Source: Aquitalea pelogenes (GTDB lineage Bacteria > Pseudomonadota > Gammaproteobacteria > Burkholderiales > Chromobacteriaceae). From it: a stretch of 64,000 nucleotides of DNA. The stretch covers positions 39,132-103,131 of the forward strand of contig NZ_LNQV01000011.1 in assembly GCF_001515305.1 (NCBI RefSeq), written 5' to 3'. A program made the translations under genes and the position numbers. Shown here piece by piece: positions 26,171-36,973 of this stretch (positions are counted from its first letter, which is position 1; each line of letters begins with the position of its first letter). A model generated the notes under the pieces. The model was not told the DNA's origin. It saw only the letters and a program-made list of their open reading frames with translations, and did no database searches.

Positions 26171-27118
26171 TCAAGCCAGTGGCCATACTTCCCCATAGGC
26201 GCGCTGGTACATGGCCTGCAGTTGTTCCCAGTCGAAAAAGTGGTTCTGGCAACCGGCAGTGGTGACCTTGATGGCACCGATCATATTGGCCAGACGCCCG
26301 GTCAACTGCCAGTCCAGCTGGCGGCTGATGCCGAACATCAGCCCGGCGCGGAAGGCATCGCCACAGCCCATCGGGTCCACTGGCGGTTGCGGCATTTCCA
26401 CCCGCGGCAGGTGGATGTGGTCCGCCCCCACGTAGAGATCGGCCCCGCGCGAGCCACGGGTCACCACCACCGCCTGCACCTTGCGCCGCAAATCCTCCAC
26501 CGTCAGCCCGGCGCGTTCGCGCATCAGCTCGCTTTCGTAGTCGTTGATGGTGATGTAGCTGGCCAGCTCGACAATCTGGTGGATTTCCTCACGCGACAGC
26601 AGCGGCAGCTCCTGGCCCGGGTCGAAAATGAAGGGAATGCCGGCAGCGGACAGCTCCTGCGAGTGCTGCAGGAAGGCACGATGACCACCGGGCGACAGGA
26701 TGGCCAGCTCTACCGGCTGCTGGATATCCGCGATGTGATTCTCGGTGGAAAAATCCATCGCGCCGGGATGGAATGCCATCAGCTGGTTGCCGTCTTCATC
26801 GGCAATGCCGAAGCACTGGGCGGTGTATTGCTTGCGGATCAGCCGGATGTGGCTATCATCCACCCCGGCACGCAGCAGGTGCTGGCGATAGGGCTGGAAG
26901 TCCTCGCCCACCGTGCCCATCACCAGCGGCTTTTCGCCCAGCAGGGTGAGGCTGTAGGCGATATTGCCCGCCATGCCGCCAAATTCGCGTCGCATGGTGG
27001 GAGCCAGAAAAGTGGTGGAAATCTTGTGCAGCTGATCGGGCAGGATCTGACTGTCGAATCGACCGTGAAACGAGAACAGCGTATCGTAGGCGAGCGCCCC
27101 GCATACCAGGAGAGACAT
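26171..27118 (-). CDS. PfkB-family carbohydrate (adenosine-like) kinase
   Basis: A 315-residue cytoplasmic ribokinase-fold kinase. N-terminal LVCGALAYDTLFSF, the di-glycine region FGGMAGNIAYSLTLLGEKP and the C-terminal anion-hole motif DPMGCGDAFRAGL, with catalytic Asp, are visible (consensus has GAGD; here GCGD). The nearest relatives are often annotated adenosine kinase or sugar kinase; the substrate cannot be decided. GGAG 6 bases before the ATG at 27118 fixes the start. It is divergent from the TlpA-like gene. Confidence 0.87.
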   Translation of the reverse strand: MSLLVCGALAYDTLFSFHGRFDSQILPDQLHKISTTFLAPTMRREFGGMAGNIAYSLTLLGEKPLVMGTVGEDFQPYRQHLLRAGVDDSHIRLIRKQYTAQCFGIADEDGNQLMAFHPGAMDFSTENHIADIQQPVELAILSPGGHRAFLQHSQELSAAGIPFIFDPGQELPLLSREEIHQIVELASYITINDYESELMRERAGLTVEDLRRKVQAVVVTRGSRGADLYVGADHIHLPRVEMPQPPVDPMGCGDAFRAGLMFGISRQLDWQLTGRLANMIGAIKVTTAGCQNHFFDWEQLQAMYQRAYGEVWPLA

Positions 27119-27256
27119 GCTCACTCCGAATAAAATTCAACTGAACATTTTAACATGAAACTTTTTTGTGCATGCGGAGCGAAACTTGCGCCTGCGCCCT
27201 CTCTCCAAAGGCAGCAAACCCGTTTTCCCATTCTGCAAGCTCGTTCCGGAGGCCAC

Positions 27257-27745
27257 ATGAACCTGACATCCTTGCGCGCCACGCTGCTGGCCGCCCTGCT
27301 CTGCCTGCTGCCACTGGCTGCCAGCGCTGCGCCCACGCTGGCGCAAACCCGTTTCACCGACCAGAGCGGCAGCTCGGTGTCGCTACGTGCGTATCAGGGC
27401 AAGGTGGTGCTGGTGAACTTCTGGGCCACCTGGTGCAGCCCCTGCCGCGAAGAAATGCCCATGCTCAATGCGCTGCGCGAGAAGCTGGCGCCCAAGGGTG
27501 TGGAGGTGGTGGGCGTGGCGCTGGACAACAAGACCGAGACCTATAACTTTGCCCGCCAGCTGAAAATCAACTACCCCATCGTGCTGGGCGACAGCGACAC
27601 CCTCAGCCTGCTGCGCAGCCTGGGTAATCCGGCTGGTGCGCTGCCTTACAGCATCATTCTGGACCGCAATGGCAAGCAGGTGGGCAGCCTGCTGGGCCGT
27701 CTGAACGAAAAGAACCTGGAAGACACGCTGCGTCACTTCCTGTAA
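27257..27745 (+). CDS. TlpA-like periplasmic thioredoxin
   Basis: A 162-residue protein. A signal peptide (cleavage after AASAA) is followed by a thioredoxin domain with WATWCSPCREEMP, a CSPC active site, and cis-Pro at GALPYSIILDRNGK. It is exported and expected to reduce disulfides or support cytochrome c maturation. The ATG at 27257 follows a clear GGAGG at 27247-27251; the upstream frame has no signal peptide. A strong terminator closes it. It is a paralogue of the gene at 5641-6132. Confidence 0.9.
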   Translation: MNLTSLRATLLAALLCLLPLAASAAPTLAQTRFTDQSGSSVSLRAYQGKVVLVNFWATWCSPCREEMPMLNALREKLAPKGVEVVGVALDNKTETYNFARQLKINYPIVLGDSDTLSLLRSLGNPAGALPYSIILDRNGKQVGSLLGRLNEKNLEDTLRHFL

Positions 27746-27766
27746 GCCCTGCGCCAGCCCGACAGC

Positions 27767-27798
27767 AAAAATCCCCGCCGTTGTCGGCGGGGATTTTC
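27767..27798. terminator. Strong intrinsic terminator between convergent genes
   Basis: AAAATCCCCGCCG (27768-27780) pairs perfectly over 13 bp with CGGCGGGGATTTT (27785-27797), with a TTGT loop. A and T runs on both flanks allow use by both the TlpA-like gene and fadH. Confidence 0.88.
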
Positions 27799-27825
27799 AT
27801 TTCTGCCAGCGGGTGGCTGCAGTCA

Positions 27826-29895
<2,070 letters not shown>

Positions 29896-29941
29896 TCAGC
29901 AGCCGGTCATTTGCCGGCATGGCATGCATTATTGTCACTCG

Positions 29942-29970
29942 ACAATACTTACTAGTAAGTAAGTTGTCAA
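29942..29970 (-). promoter_or_regulatory. fadH promoter with operator-like palindrome in its spacer
   Basis: On the minus strand TTGACA (29965-29970) is followed by 17 bases and TATTGT (29942-29947). The spacer is filled by the perfect 14-base palindrome ACTTACTAGTAAGT (29947-29960). A site covering the spacer between -35 and -10 is the classic place for a repressor, and the shape suits a TetR- or GntR-type dimer sensing acyl-CoA. No regulator gene lies beside it. Confidence 0.72.
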
Positions 29971-30075
29971 CGCAAGCCATCGCCCGGATGCCCTCCTGCA
30001 CCGCGCATGCGCGCTCACCGTGCTTGGCGTGTACAGGCAGCCTGCTTACACTGTGTCTTTTCTGCTGGAAAACCC

Positions 30076-30444
30076 ATGTCCCTGCCCCGCCCGCTGGCCA
30101 ATCTGCTTGCCCTGCCACCCTTGCTGGCCGCCGGCAGCTTTGCGCTCACCGACAGCCTGTTCTGGCCCGTCCTGCTGTATCTGGCCATGAGCCTGCTGAC
30201 CTTTGCCGTGTATGGCTGGGACAAGCGCCAGGCCGTGCATCACGGGCGGCGTACACCGGAAAAACTGCTGCACTGGCTGGAGCTGTTGGGCGGCTGGCCG
30301 GGCGGCTTGCTGGGCCAGTACTGGCTGCACCACAAATCCAGCAAGGGCAGCTACCAGCTGATGTTCTGGCTGATCGTGCTGGCACACTGGCTGCTATGGG
30401 GCAGCTGGATTGCCTGGCGCTGGCATGTGGCGCATGCGGTCTAG
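30076..30444 (+). CDS. DUF1294 family membrane protein
   Basis: A 122-residue protein with three or four membrane helices (near 5-20, 27-46 and 90-112). The DUF1294 signature YGWDKRQAVHHGRRTPEKLLHWLELLGGWPGGLLGQ and HKSSKGSYQLMFW is clear. Function is unknown; some homologues are fused to cold-shock domains, which is not so here. The start at 30076 follows TGGA. It converges on the hydrolase gene with a 4-base overlap. Confidence 0.88.
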   Translation: MSLPRPLANLLALPPLLAAGSFALTDSLFWPVLLYLAMSLLTFAVYGWDKRQAVHHGRRTPEKLLHWLELLGGWPGGLLGQYWLHHKSSKGSYQLMFWLIVLAHWLLWGSWIAWRWHVAHAV

Positions 30445-31385
30445 GTGCGCCGTCGCGTTGCCGCCTGAATGGCCGCATCCAGCCATTGCAGCAGGTCGGT
30501 CACCACTTCTTCCCGATTGGTTTCGTTGAACATCTCATGCCGCCCGCCAGGGTAAACCTTGCTGCTGACATTCAGCAGGCCGGCCTCCCGATAGCGGATT
30601 TCCAGCTGGCCCAGCGCCAGGCGTCCCAGGCTGACCGGGTCGCGGCTGCCCGCCAGCAGGTAGACCGGGCAATGCCGTGGCAGATTATCGCCGGCGCTGG
30701 CCTCGCCCTTCTCCAGCGCGATGATGCCACCAAACAGGTCCGCCCACAGTCCGGGGGCGGGGTCGAAACCGCATAAGGGATCGGCCAGATAAGCATCCAC
30801 TTGTGCCGTGTCGCGTGACAGCCAGTCCGCCTTGGTGCGGGCCGGGAAAAAGCCCAGATTGAAGCTGCCAAAAATCAGCCTTGCCATGAAGGTGGATGGC
30901 ACATCGTCCCCGCCTAGCCGGCCTGCCAGCCAGGCCAGCTGACGCAGCAGCCAGGCCAGCGGGCGCTGCCGGTAACCGGTGGCCGACAACACCAGCCCGT
31001 CAAACCTGGCACCTTGTTGCAAAAAGTAATGGCGGGCAATGAAGGAACCCATGCTGTGACCCAGCAGGATGAGCGGCACCGCAGGATGCTGGCTGGCAGC
31101 AAACTGGCGTACATGGTCGACATCCGCCACCACCTTGTTCCAGCCATCCTCGGCGGAAAACCAGCCATGACGGGCAGCGTGCGGGCCATGGCCGCGATGG
31201 TCGTGGGCGTAGACCGCAATGCCGTGTTGCGCCAGTTGCAGGGCCAGCGGCTGGTAACGGGCGGCATGTTCGCTCATGCCGTGGCAGATCAGCAGTGCGG
31301 CACGTACCGCCACGCCTGCCGGCGGCTGCCAGCTGCAGCCATGAATGCGATGGCCATCGGCCACCTGCAAGGTGAAGTGCTCCAT
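30441..31385 (-). CDS. Alpha/beta hydrolase, monoacylglycerol lipase/lysophospholipase type
   Basis: A 314-residue serine hydrolase. The oxyanion segment LLICHGMSEHAARY, nucleophile elbow LLGHSMGSF, the acid Asp at LLAGSRDPVS and the catalytic His at PGGRHEMFNE form a full triad, all typical of the hydrolase_4 (PldB/monoglyceride lipase) family. No signal peptide is visible. GAGGA precedes the ATG at 31385. A role in lipid turnover fits the nearby fadH, but this link is only positional. Confidence 0.9.
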   Translation of the reverse strand: MEHFTLQVADGHRIHGCSWQPPAGVAVRAALLICHGMSEHAARYQPLALQLAQHGIAVYAHDHRGHGPHAARHGWFSAEDGWNKVVADVDHVRQFAASQHPAVPLILLGHSMGSFIARHYFLQQGARFDGLVLSATGYRQRPLAWLLRQLAWLAGRLGGDDVPSTFMARLIFGSFNLGFFPARTKADWLSRDTAQVDAYLADPLCGFDPAPGLWADLFGGIIALEKGEASAGDNLPRHCPVYLLAGSRDPVSLGRLALGQLEIRYREAGLLNVSSKVYPGGRHEMFNETNREEVVTDLLQWLDAAIQAATRRRT

Positions 31386-31515
31386 GTTTTCCTCGTTGCG
31401 CTTTGCGCTCCGCTTGCCCGGACACGGGGTGCGGAGCTGCATTGATGATGCAGTCATCATGCGTCCTTGCCAGTCAATGTCGCAAGCAAAATACCGCAAC
31501 GGTGCTAACCAGCGG

Positions 31516-32457
31516 CTAGAGGGCAGGCAGCAAGGCAATGGTCAGTACCAGGGTGGGAATCCCCAGGACGGTGCTACACAGCAGTGTGGCACCCGACAAG
31601 GTATAGGGCAGTCGCTGGTTCACCCCGAACAGGATGCCAAAGAAACCCGAGGGGATGGCCGCCAACAACACCACTGCCTGTGTCACTTCCCGGGGCAATG
31701 CCAGCAGCAGAGCCAAGCCATAAACCAGTGCCGGGTGCAAGACGTTTTTCAACAGCGCGCCCAACAGGATATGCCGATCCAGCCGGAAGGGCTGGGCGGA
31801 AACCAGCAAGCCAGTAACAAACAGTGCAATACCGCCCACGGCCACGCCCATCAGCGAGAAAGCAGCACGCAGGTAATCTGGCAATGGCCATTGCAATATG
31901 GCCAGCAGGGTACCTGCCAAAGGGGCGAGCACCACGGGGTTACGCAGGATATTCAGCAACGTGGCCAGCACAGCCCAACGCTCGGCCCCGGCTCCGGTGG
32001 CGGGCTTGCTCTGCAAGAAAAACAAGGTTAGTGGCGAAATGATGACACTGCCGGCAATGATTGCCACCGCAACAGCCAGTGATTCTGTTGGTGATATCAC
32101 CGTAGCAAGCAAGGGGATGCCGACAGCAGCATAGTTGGGCAAGGCCACAGTACAGGCCTGTACCGCCGCCAGCGGCGGATTTTGTCGCCATAACAGTCGT
32201 TCCAGCCCGTAACTGAAGCCGAACAACAACAGCATGGACAACACCAATACGACAAACAAGGACAGCTGTTGCTGCAACATGCCGAGCGAGGCATTCGCCG
32301 TGGTCAAAAACAAGGAGCACGGCAAGGCAAACCGCATCAGCAGGCTGTTGAGTGACTCGATATGCACATTGTCTACACGTTGCCGTTTGCCCGCATAAAA
32401 GCCCAATGCCAAGACGAAGAACATGGGCAGTAAAGACAGAAGGATGGTGTGCAGCAT
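31516..32457 (-). CDS. AEC-family transporter
   Basis: A 313-residue membrane protein with about ten helices, of the auxin efflux carrier (AEC) family. Conserved points include the first helix MLHTILLSLLPMFFVLALGFYAGK, LPNYAAVGIPLL and PSGFFGILFGV. In bacteria these proteins export malate, malonate or other organic acids; the substrate is unknown here. GGAG lies 6 bases before the ATG at 32457. There is no related metabolic gene next to it. Confidence 0.88.
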   Translation of the reverse strand: MLHTILLSLLPMFFVLALGFYAGKRQRVDNVHIESLNSLLMRFALPCSLFLTTANASLGMLQQQLSLFVVLVLSMLLLFGFSYGLERLLWRQNPPLAAVQACTVALPNYAAVGIPLLATVISPTESLAVAVAIIAGSVIISPLTLFFLQSKPATGAGAERWAVLATLLNILRNPVVLAPLAGTLLAILQWPLPDYLRAAFSLMGVAVGGIALFVTGLLVSAQPFRLDRHILLGALLKNVLHPALVYGLALLLALPREVTQAVVLLAAIPSGFFGILFGVNQRLPYTLSGATLLCSTVLGIPTLVLTIALLPAL

Positions 32458-32648
32458 GGATTCTCCGGCGTCAGAAGGAGCTGTGCCCCGCGCTGGCTGG
32501 GCACCATGCCGCATGGTGCATGGCAGGGCAACACCGGTCCAGCAGTGCCGGTCACACTAACAACGCTGCAAAACCAGCCAAAATGGCAGGGGACAAGCAG
32601 GAGGAAACTTGCCCCAGCCATCGTGCAGCCATGCTCAGCATGGCAACA

Positions 32649-33230
32649 TCAGGCCAGCATCCGCGCCGGATCGAACGCGGGATGAGTCAGCGAGGTAAGC
32701 ACATGGTCGCGCCATGCGCCGTTGATATACAGGTAATCGCGCGCCAGGCCTTCCTCGACAAAGCCCAGGCGCCGCAGCAGGGCGGCGCTGCGCTGGTTGT
32801 GCGGCTGGTAATTGGCTTGCAGGCGATGCAGGCGCAAGTCGTCAAAGGCAAAGCGGATGATCTCGCTGACTGCCTCATGCATCAGCCCCTGCCCTTGCAG
32901 GCTGTGGTCGATGCCATAACCCAGATGTGCCGCCTGAAACACCCCGCGCACGATATTGCTCAGGCTCACTGTCCCGACAATGCGCTGCGGCTCTTCCGGC
33001 AGGGTAAGCAAATAGCGCGCGCACATGCCCTGCTCCCAGCCCAGCGCCTGCTGGCGCAACTGCATGGTCCAGTACAGCTCGGTGTAGAACATGTCTCCGG
33101 GCTTGGGGTCCCACGGGGCAAAGTGCTGGCGGTTGGCTACCTGATAATCCAGCATGGCGCGGGCCAGCCCGGTATGGGGCGGCAGCAAGTGCAAACGCGG
33201 GGTGACCAGCACGGCTTGCAAGGTGGTCAT
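32649..33230 (-). CDS. GNAT N-acetyltransferase, RimJ/RimL-like
   Basis: A 193-residue acetyl-CoA-dependent acetyltransferase (GNAT_3/RimJ family). Typical parts are LVTPRLHLLPPHTGLARAMLDYQVANRQHFAPWDP, GTVSLSNIVRGVFQAAHLGYGIDHSLQGQGLMHEAV and NYQPHNQRSAALLRRLGFVEEGLARDYLYINGAW. Members acetylate protein N-termini or small amines. AAGGA precedes the ATG at 33230. It is a single gene unit. Confidence 0.9.
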   Translation of the reverse strand: MTTLQAVLVTPRLHLLPPHTGLARAMLDYQVANRQHFAPWDPKPGDMFYTELYWTMQLRQQALGWEQGMCARYLLTLPEEPQRIVGTVSLSNIVRGVFQAAHLGYGIDHSLQGQGLMHEAVSEIIRFAFDDLRLHRLQANYQPHNQRSAALLRRLGFVEEGLARDYLYINGAWRDHVLTSLTHPAFDPARMLA

Positions 33231-33364
33231 GAGGCACATCCTTCGACAATGGCGGCAGACAGGCAGTGTAAGCGTTGCGCCATGCCACACTCAAGCGCCA
33301 CGCCGGATGCGACAACGCCCGGACAGGGCCGGGCGTCGGGTCTGGCGGTGCTGCGCGTGGCGGC

Positions 33365-34245
33365 TTAGTTGCCGGTCAGGCGTTCCAGTGCCTCGCGGTA
33401 TTTGGCCGCGGTTTTTTCGCGCACGTCCAGCGGAACTGCCGGGGCCGGCGCCTGCTTGTTCCAGCCGGAGGCTTCCAGCCAGTCACGCACGAACTGCTTG
33501 TCGAAGGACGGCGGATTGGTACCGGCAGCGTAGCTGTCGCCGGCCAGAAACGGCTGGAGTCCGGGGTCAGCGCTTCGTCCATCAGCACCAGGGTGCCGTC
33601 TTCGTCCAGACCGAACTCGAACTTGGTGTCGCAGATGATGATGCCGCGCTTGGCGGCGAATTCGGCAGCAGTCTTGTACAGCAGGATGGCGGTGTCACGC
33701 ACCTTGGCAGCCAGCTCGGCACCAACGATGCCCACGCACTGCTCGTAGCTGATGTTTTCGTCGTGATCGCCCACGGCCGCCTTGGTGGACGGGGTGAAGA
33801 TGGGTTCGGGCAGCTTGCTGGATTCCTGCAGGCCGGCCGGCAGTGCAATGCCGCACACGGTGCCGGACTTCTGGTATTCCTTCCAGCCGGAACCGGCCAG
33901 ATAACCACGTACCACGGCTTCGATCGGCACCGCTTTCAGGCGCTTGGCCACCACGGCACGGCCTTCCACTTGCGGCAGGTCTTCGGCGGACACCACGTCT
34001 TCCGGCTTGTCACCGGTCAGGTGGTTGGGTACCACGTCCTTCAGGGTTTCAAACCAGAAGTTGGAAATGGCAGTGAGGATCTGGCCCTTGGCCGGAATCG
34101 GATCATCCAGAATCACGTCAAAGGCGGACAGACGGTCGGTGGCGATCATCAGCATGCGCTTGTCGTCGATCTCGTACAGATCGCGTACCTTGCCGGAGTA
34201 GATTTTCTTCAGGCTTTTCAGATTGGTGGTGTTGAGTCCGCTCAT
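33365..34245 (-). pseudogene. purC: SAICAR synthetase gene with C-terminal frameshift
   Basis: PurC joins aspartate to CAIR in purine synthesis. The first 235 or so residues are normal ([64 protein letters not shown]). The frame then leaves the family sequence at FW-PA. Adding one base near 33538-33546 restores [31 protein letters not shown] and a normal end with TAA at 33365-33367, giving about 293 residues. As read, the protein would end at 33376 with an unrelated tail. Because purC is needed for purine synthesis and purE/purK are intact, a sequencing error is likely. Confidence 0.9.
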
Positions 34246-34313
34246 GACACGTCCTTGCTAAAGGCTGGGCCGGCCTGCCTTGTGGGCGGGCTGGCGATTT
34301 TGAAAACGGGTGG

Positions 34314-34349
34314 GCTCCGCCGCCAACCGGTAGTCGGCTGGCGGAGCCG
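34314..34349 (-). terminator. Hairpin between purK and purC
   Basis: GGCTCCGCC (34314-34322) pairs with GGCGGAGCC (34341-34349), followed on the minus strand by CACCCGTTTTC. It may act as a partial terminator or RNA-stability element between two purine genes. Confidence 0.5.
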
Positions 34350-34356
34350 GAATGGC

Positions 34357-35487
34357 TTACAGCGTATCCTTCAAGGCCTGCGCCTGTTCCAGTGCCTCGT
34401 CGGCAGTGGCGGCCATCACGTTGAAGTGGCCCATCTTGCGACCCGGACGCGCCTGCTTCTTGCCGTACAGGTGCAGCTGGGCGTTGGGGGCCTCGGCCAG
34501 TACATCCCAATTGGGCTCGCCGCCGTCTTCCTTCCATACATCACCCAGCAGGTTCACCATCACCACCGGGCTGAGCAGGTCGGTGCGGCCCGGCAGCAGG
34601 CCGCACATGGCGCGTACTTGCTGCTGGAACTGGTCGGTGAGGCAGGCAGTCAGGGTGTAATGGCCGGAGTTGTGCGGGCGCGGGGCGATTTCATTCACCA
34701 CCAGGCTGTCGTCGGCCAGCACGAAGAATTCCACCGCCAGCACGCCAACGTAGTCCAGCGCTTCGGCCAGATTCTGCGCCATCTGCTGGGCGGATGCCGC
34801 CAGCGCCGGGGCAATGCGTGCCGGGACAATGGACACGTCCAGAATGCCGTTTGCGTGGCTGTTTTCCGCGACCGGAAACACCGCCATCTGCGCCGCACTG
34901 ACGCGGGTGACAATGGCCGATACTTCCAGCTTCAGGTCCAGCATTTTTTCCAGCACACAGGCCTGACCACCCAGATTGGCATAGGCGGCGCGCGCTTCGT
35001 CCTGGGTGCTGACCCGTACCTGGCCCTTGCCGTCGTAACCCAGACGCGCGGTTTTCAGGATACCGGGCAGGTAGGGCGTGAGGTCGACCTGGATGTCTTC
35101 CACGCTTTCAATGGCCAGATAGGGTGCAGTCGGCAGACCGGCCTTGTTGATCCAGGCTTTTTCGGCAATGCGGTCCTGGGCGATGGCCACACAGTCACCC
35201 GAGGGCGATACCCGGGTGGTACGGGCCAGTTCGCGCATGGCGTCGGCATTGACGTTTTCAAACTCGGTGGTGACGGCGGCACAGGTCTGCGCCAGCGTCT
35301 TGAGTGCATCGGCGTCGTTGAACGGGGCGCACAGGTGCACGTCGGCGAACTGGGCGGCCGGGGCATTGCTGTCCGGGTCCAGCACCGTCACGCGGTAGCC
35401 CATGGTCTTGGCAGCCACGGCAAACATGCGGCCCAGCTGGCCGCCGCCGAGAATGCCCAGCATGGACGGTGGCAGGATGGCCGCCAT
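34357..35487 (-). CDS. purK: N5-carboxyaminoimidazole ribonucleotide synthase
   Basis: A 376-residue ATP-grasp enzyme that carboxylates AIR to N5-CAIR using ATP and bicarbonate. The N-terminus MLGILGGGQLGRMFAVAAKTMGYRV, then LKTARLGYDGKGQVRV, EFFVLADDSLVVNEIAPRPHNSGHYTLTAC and GKKQARPGRKMGHFNV are diagnostic. The start codon directly abuts the purE stop, so purE and purK are coupled. PurE then rearranges the product to CAIR, the PurC substrate. Confidence 0.96.
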   Translation of the reverse strand: MAAILPPSMLGILGGGQLGRMFAVAAKTMGYRVTVLDPDSNAPAAQFADVHLCAPFNDADALKTLAQTCAAVTTEFENVNADAMRELARTTRVSPSGDCVAIAQDRIAEKAWINKAGLPTAPYLAIESVEDIQVDLTPYLPGILKTARLGYDGKGQVRVSTQDEARAAYANLGGQACVLEKMLDLKLEVSAIVTRVSAAQMAVFPVAENSHANGILDVSIVPARIAPALAASAQQMAQNLAEALDYVGVLAVEFFVLADDSLVVNEIAPRPHNSGHYTLTACLTDQFQQQVRAMCGLLPGRTDLLSPVVMVNLLGDVWKEDGGEPNWDVLAEAPNAQLHLYGKKQARPGRKMGHFNVMAATADEALEQAQALKDTL

Positions 35488-35976
35488 TTATTCCACCTCC
35501 GGCAAGGTCATGCCCAGCACGGTTTCTTCCTGGCGCTTGCGGAAGGCGATCAGTTTCTCGGCCAGTTCCGGTACGGCATTGGCCAGCATGGCCACGGCAA
35601 ACAGCGCGGCATTGGCGGCACCGGCTTCACCGATGGCAAAGGTGGCCACCGGAATGCCCTTGGGCATTTGCACGATGGACAGCAGCGAATCCTCGCCACG
35701 CAGGTATTTGGACGGCACCGGCACGCCCAGCACCGGCACGTGGGTCTTGGCGGCCAGCATGCCCGGCAGGTGGGCAGCACCGCCGGCACCGGCGATGATG
35801 GCTTTCAGACCGCGCTCGGCGGCGGTTTCAGCGTATTGGAACAACAAATCCGGGGTACGGTGGGCGGAGACGACGCGGGTTTCGAAAGCGACACCGAAGT
35901 CTTTGAGCACGCGCGCGGCGTTCTGCATGACTTCCCAGTCGCTATTGCTACCCATCACGATGCCGACTTCAATCAT
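35488..35976 (-). CDS. purE: N5-carboxyaminoimidazole ribonucleotide mutase
   Basis: A 162-residue class I PurE that moves the carboxyl group of N5-CAIR to give CAIR. The signature [50 protein letters not shown] and catalytic-loop residues are all there. It heads the purE-purK-purC set. A short inverted repeat lies about 90 bases upstream. Confidence 0.97.
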   Translation of the reverse strand: MIEVGIVMGSNSDWEVMQNAARVLKDFGVAFETRVVSAHRTPDLLFQYAETAAERGLKAIIAGAGGAAHLPGMLAAKTHVPVLGVPVPSKYLRGEDSLLSIVQMPKGIPVATFAIGEAGAANAALFAVAMLANAVPELAEKLIAFRKRQEETVLGMTLPEVE

Positions 35977-36060
35977 GGCGGTGAAGCTCAGGGAGGAATA
36001 AAGACGTGATTTTACCTGAGAGCCGGGTGCTGCCGGAATGGTTTTTTATTTTGATATCAA

Positions 36061-36079
36061 GACAGTTGCACCAACTGTC
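36061..36079. promoter_or_regulatory. Inverted repeat upstream of purE
   Basis: GACAGTTG (36061-36068) and CAACTGTC (36072-36079) are a perfect 8-bp inverted repeat with a 3-base centre, between the end of the CPBP gene and purE. No U tract follows. It does not look like the E. coli PurR box. It could be an operator or a short hairpin. Confidence 0.45.
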
Positions 36080-36097
36080 GCACGCGCTGTCTCTGGC

Positions 36098-36920
36098 TCA
36101 GCCCGGACGCGGGTAGGTAAACAGCAGCAAGTGCGCGGTATTGAAGGCCAGATGCGCCAGCGCAGCCAGCGCCACCTGCCGGGTGGCGGCATACACCAGG
36201 CCATAACCCAGCCCGGCCAGCGTGGCCAGACCCACCCAGCCCCAGCCGCCTGCCACATGGGCGGCACCAAACAGCAGGGAGGCAGCAATCAGCGCAGGCA
36301 GGGGCTCCACCCGGTTTTCCAGCCAGCGTTGCAGGCCATGACGGAACAAGGCCTCCTCTGGCATGGCAGTCAGGAAGAAATTGGCAAACAGCCAGGGCAA
36401 CAACCAGGCCGGCAGCTTGGGTGCATAGGCAACCATGCCGCTTTCCTGCGCCAGCGCCAGCACCAGTACCAGCAACAACACCCCCACCGCCGCCACAGTA
36501 CCGCCCCAGGCCCGGCCATGGTGGGGCGCATCGTGCAGGCCCAGCAACAGCAGCCAGCCGGCCACGCCCTTGTCAAAACTCCAGAATAGCCGGTAAGGCT
36601 GACTGTCCGGCGTCAGCTTGCCCTGCCACAGCAGCGGATTGTCAAAACCGGGCAGCACATGCAAGGCCAGCGCCAGCAAGAGTGCCAGCCACAAGGCAGT
36701 CCAGGCCGGCCGGGGAAAGCGGTACACCACATAACTGAGCCCAGCGGCCAGCACAACCGCCAGCAGGCCCAGCCAGCTGCAGCAAGCCGCAATAAGCCGC
36801 CAGCCCGACGGCTGCGGCACCGGCAAGCAGCGACGAGCGTGGCAGACCAAGGCATTGCAGCAGCAAGGCCATGGCCAGCAGGCCGAAGCTGGCCAGTTCG
36901 ATGGGGGCGGGTAGCATCAT
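36098..36920 (-). pseudogene. CPBP-family membrane protease gene, probably frameshifted near its start
   Basis: The C-terminal two thirds are a good CPBP (CAAX-like/bacteriocin-processing) intramembrane metalloprotease: EEALFRHGLQRWLE, FGAAHVAGGWGW and HLAFNTAHLLLF hold the Glu-Glu, His and His/Asn sites. As read, that frame starts with an odd Cys/Arg-rich leader near 36850. A different frame from ATG 36920 (or 36917) codes a typical hydrophobic N-terminus (MLPAPIELASFGLLAMALLLQ) that would join it around 36769-36790 with one added base, to give about 274 residues. The joined reading is more plausible but not proven. Confidence 0.62.
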
Positions 36921-36973
36921 GGGGTGGGCCCAGCCCGCCGGGCGGCATCTGCCGCGTGGCGGGCTGTGGTGAC

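Noticed and set aside
33154..36009. A plus-strand open frame of about 950 codons opposite purC-purK-purE
   Set aside because: It is antisense to three well-recognised enzymes and has no family features; long antisense frames are common in GC-rich coding DNA.
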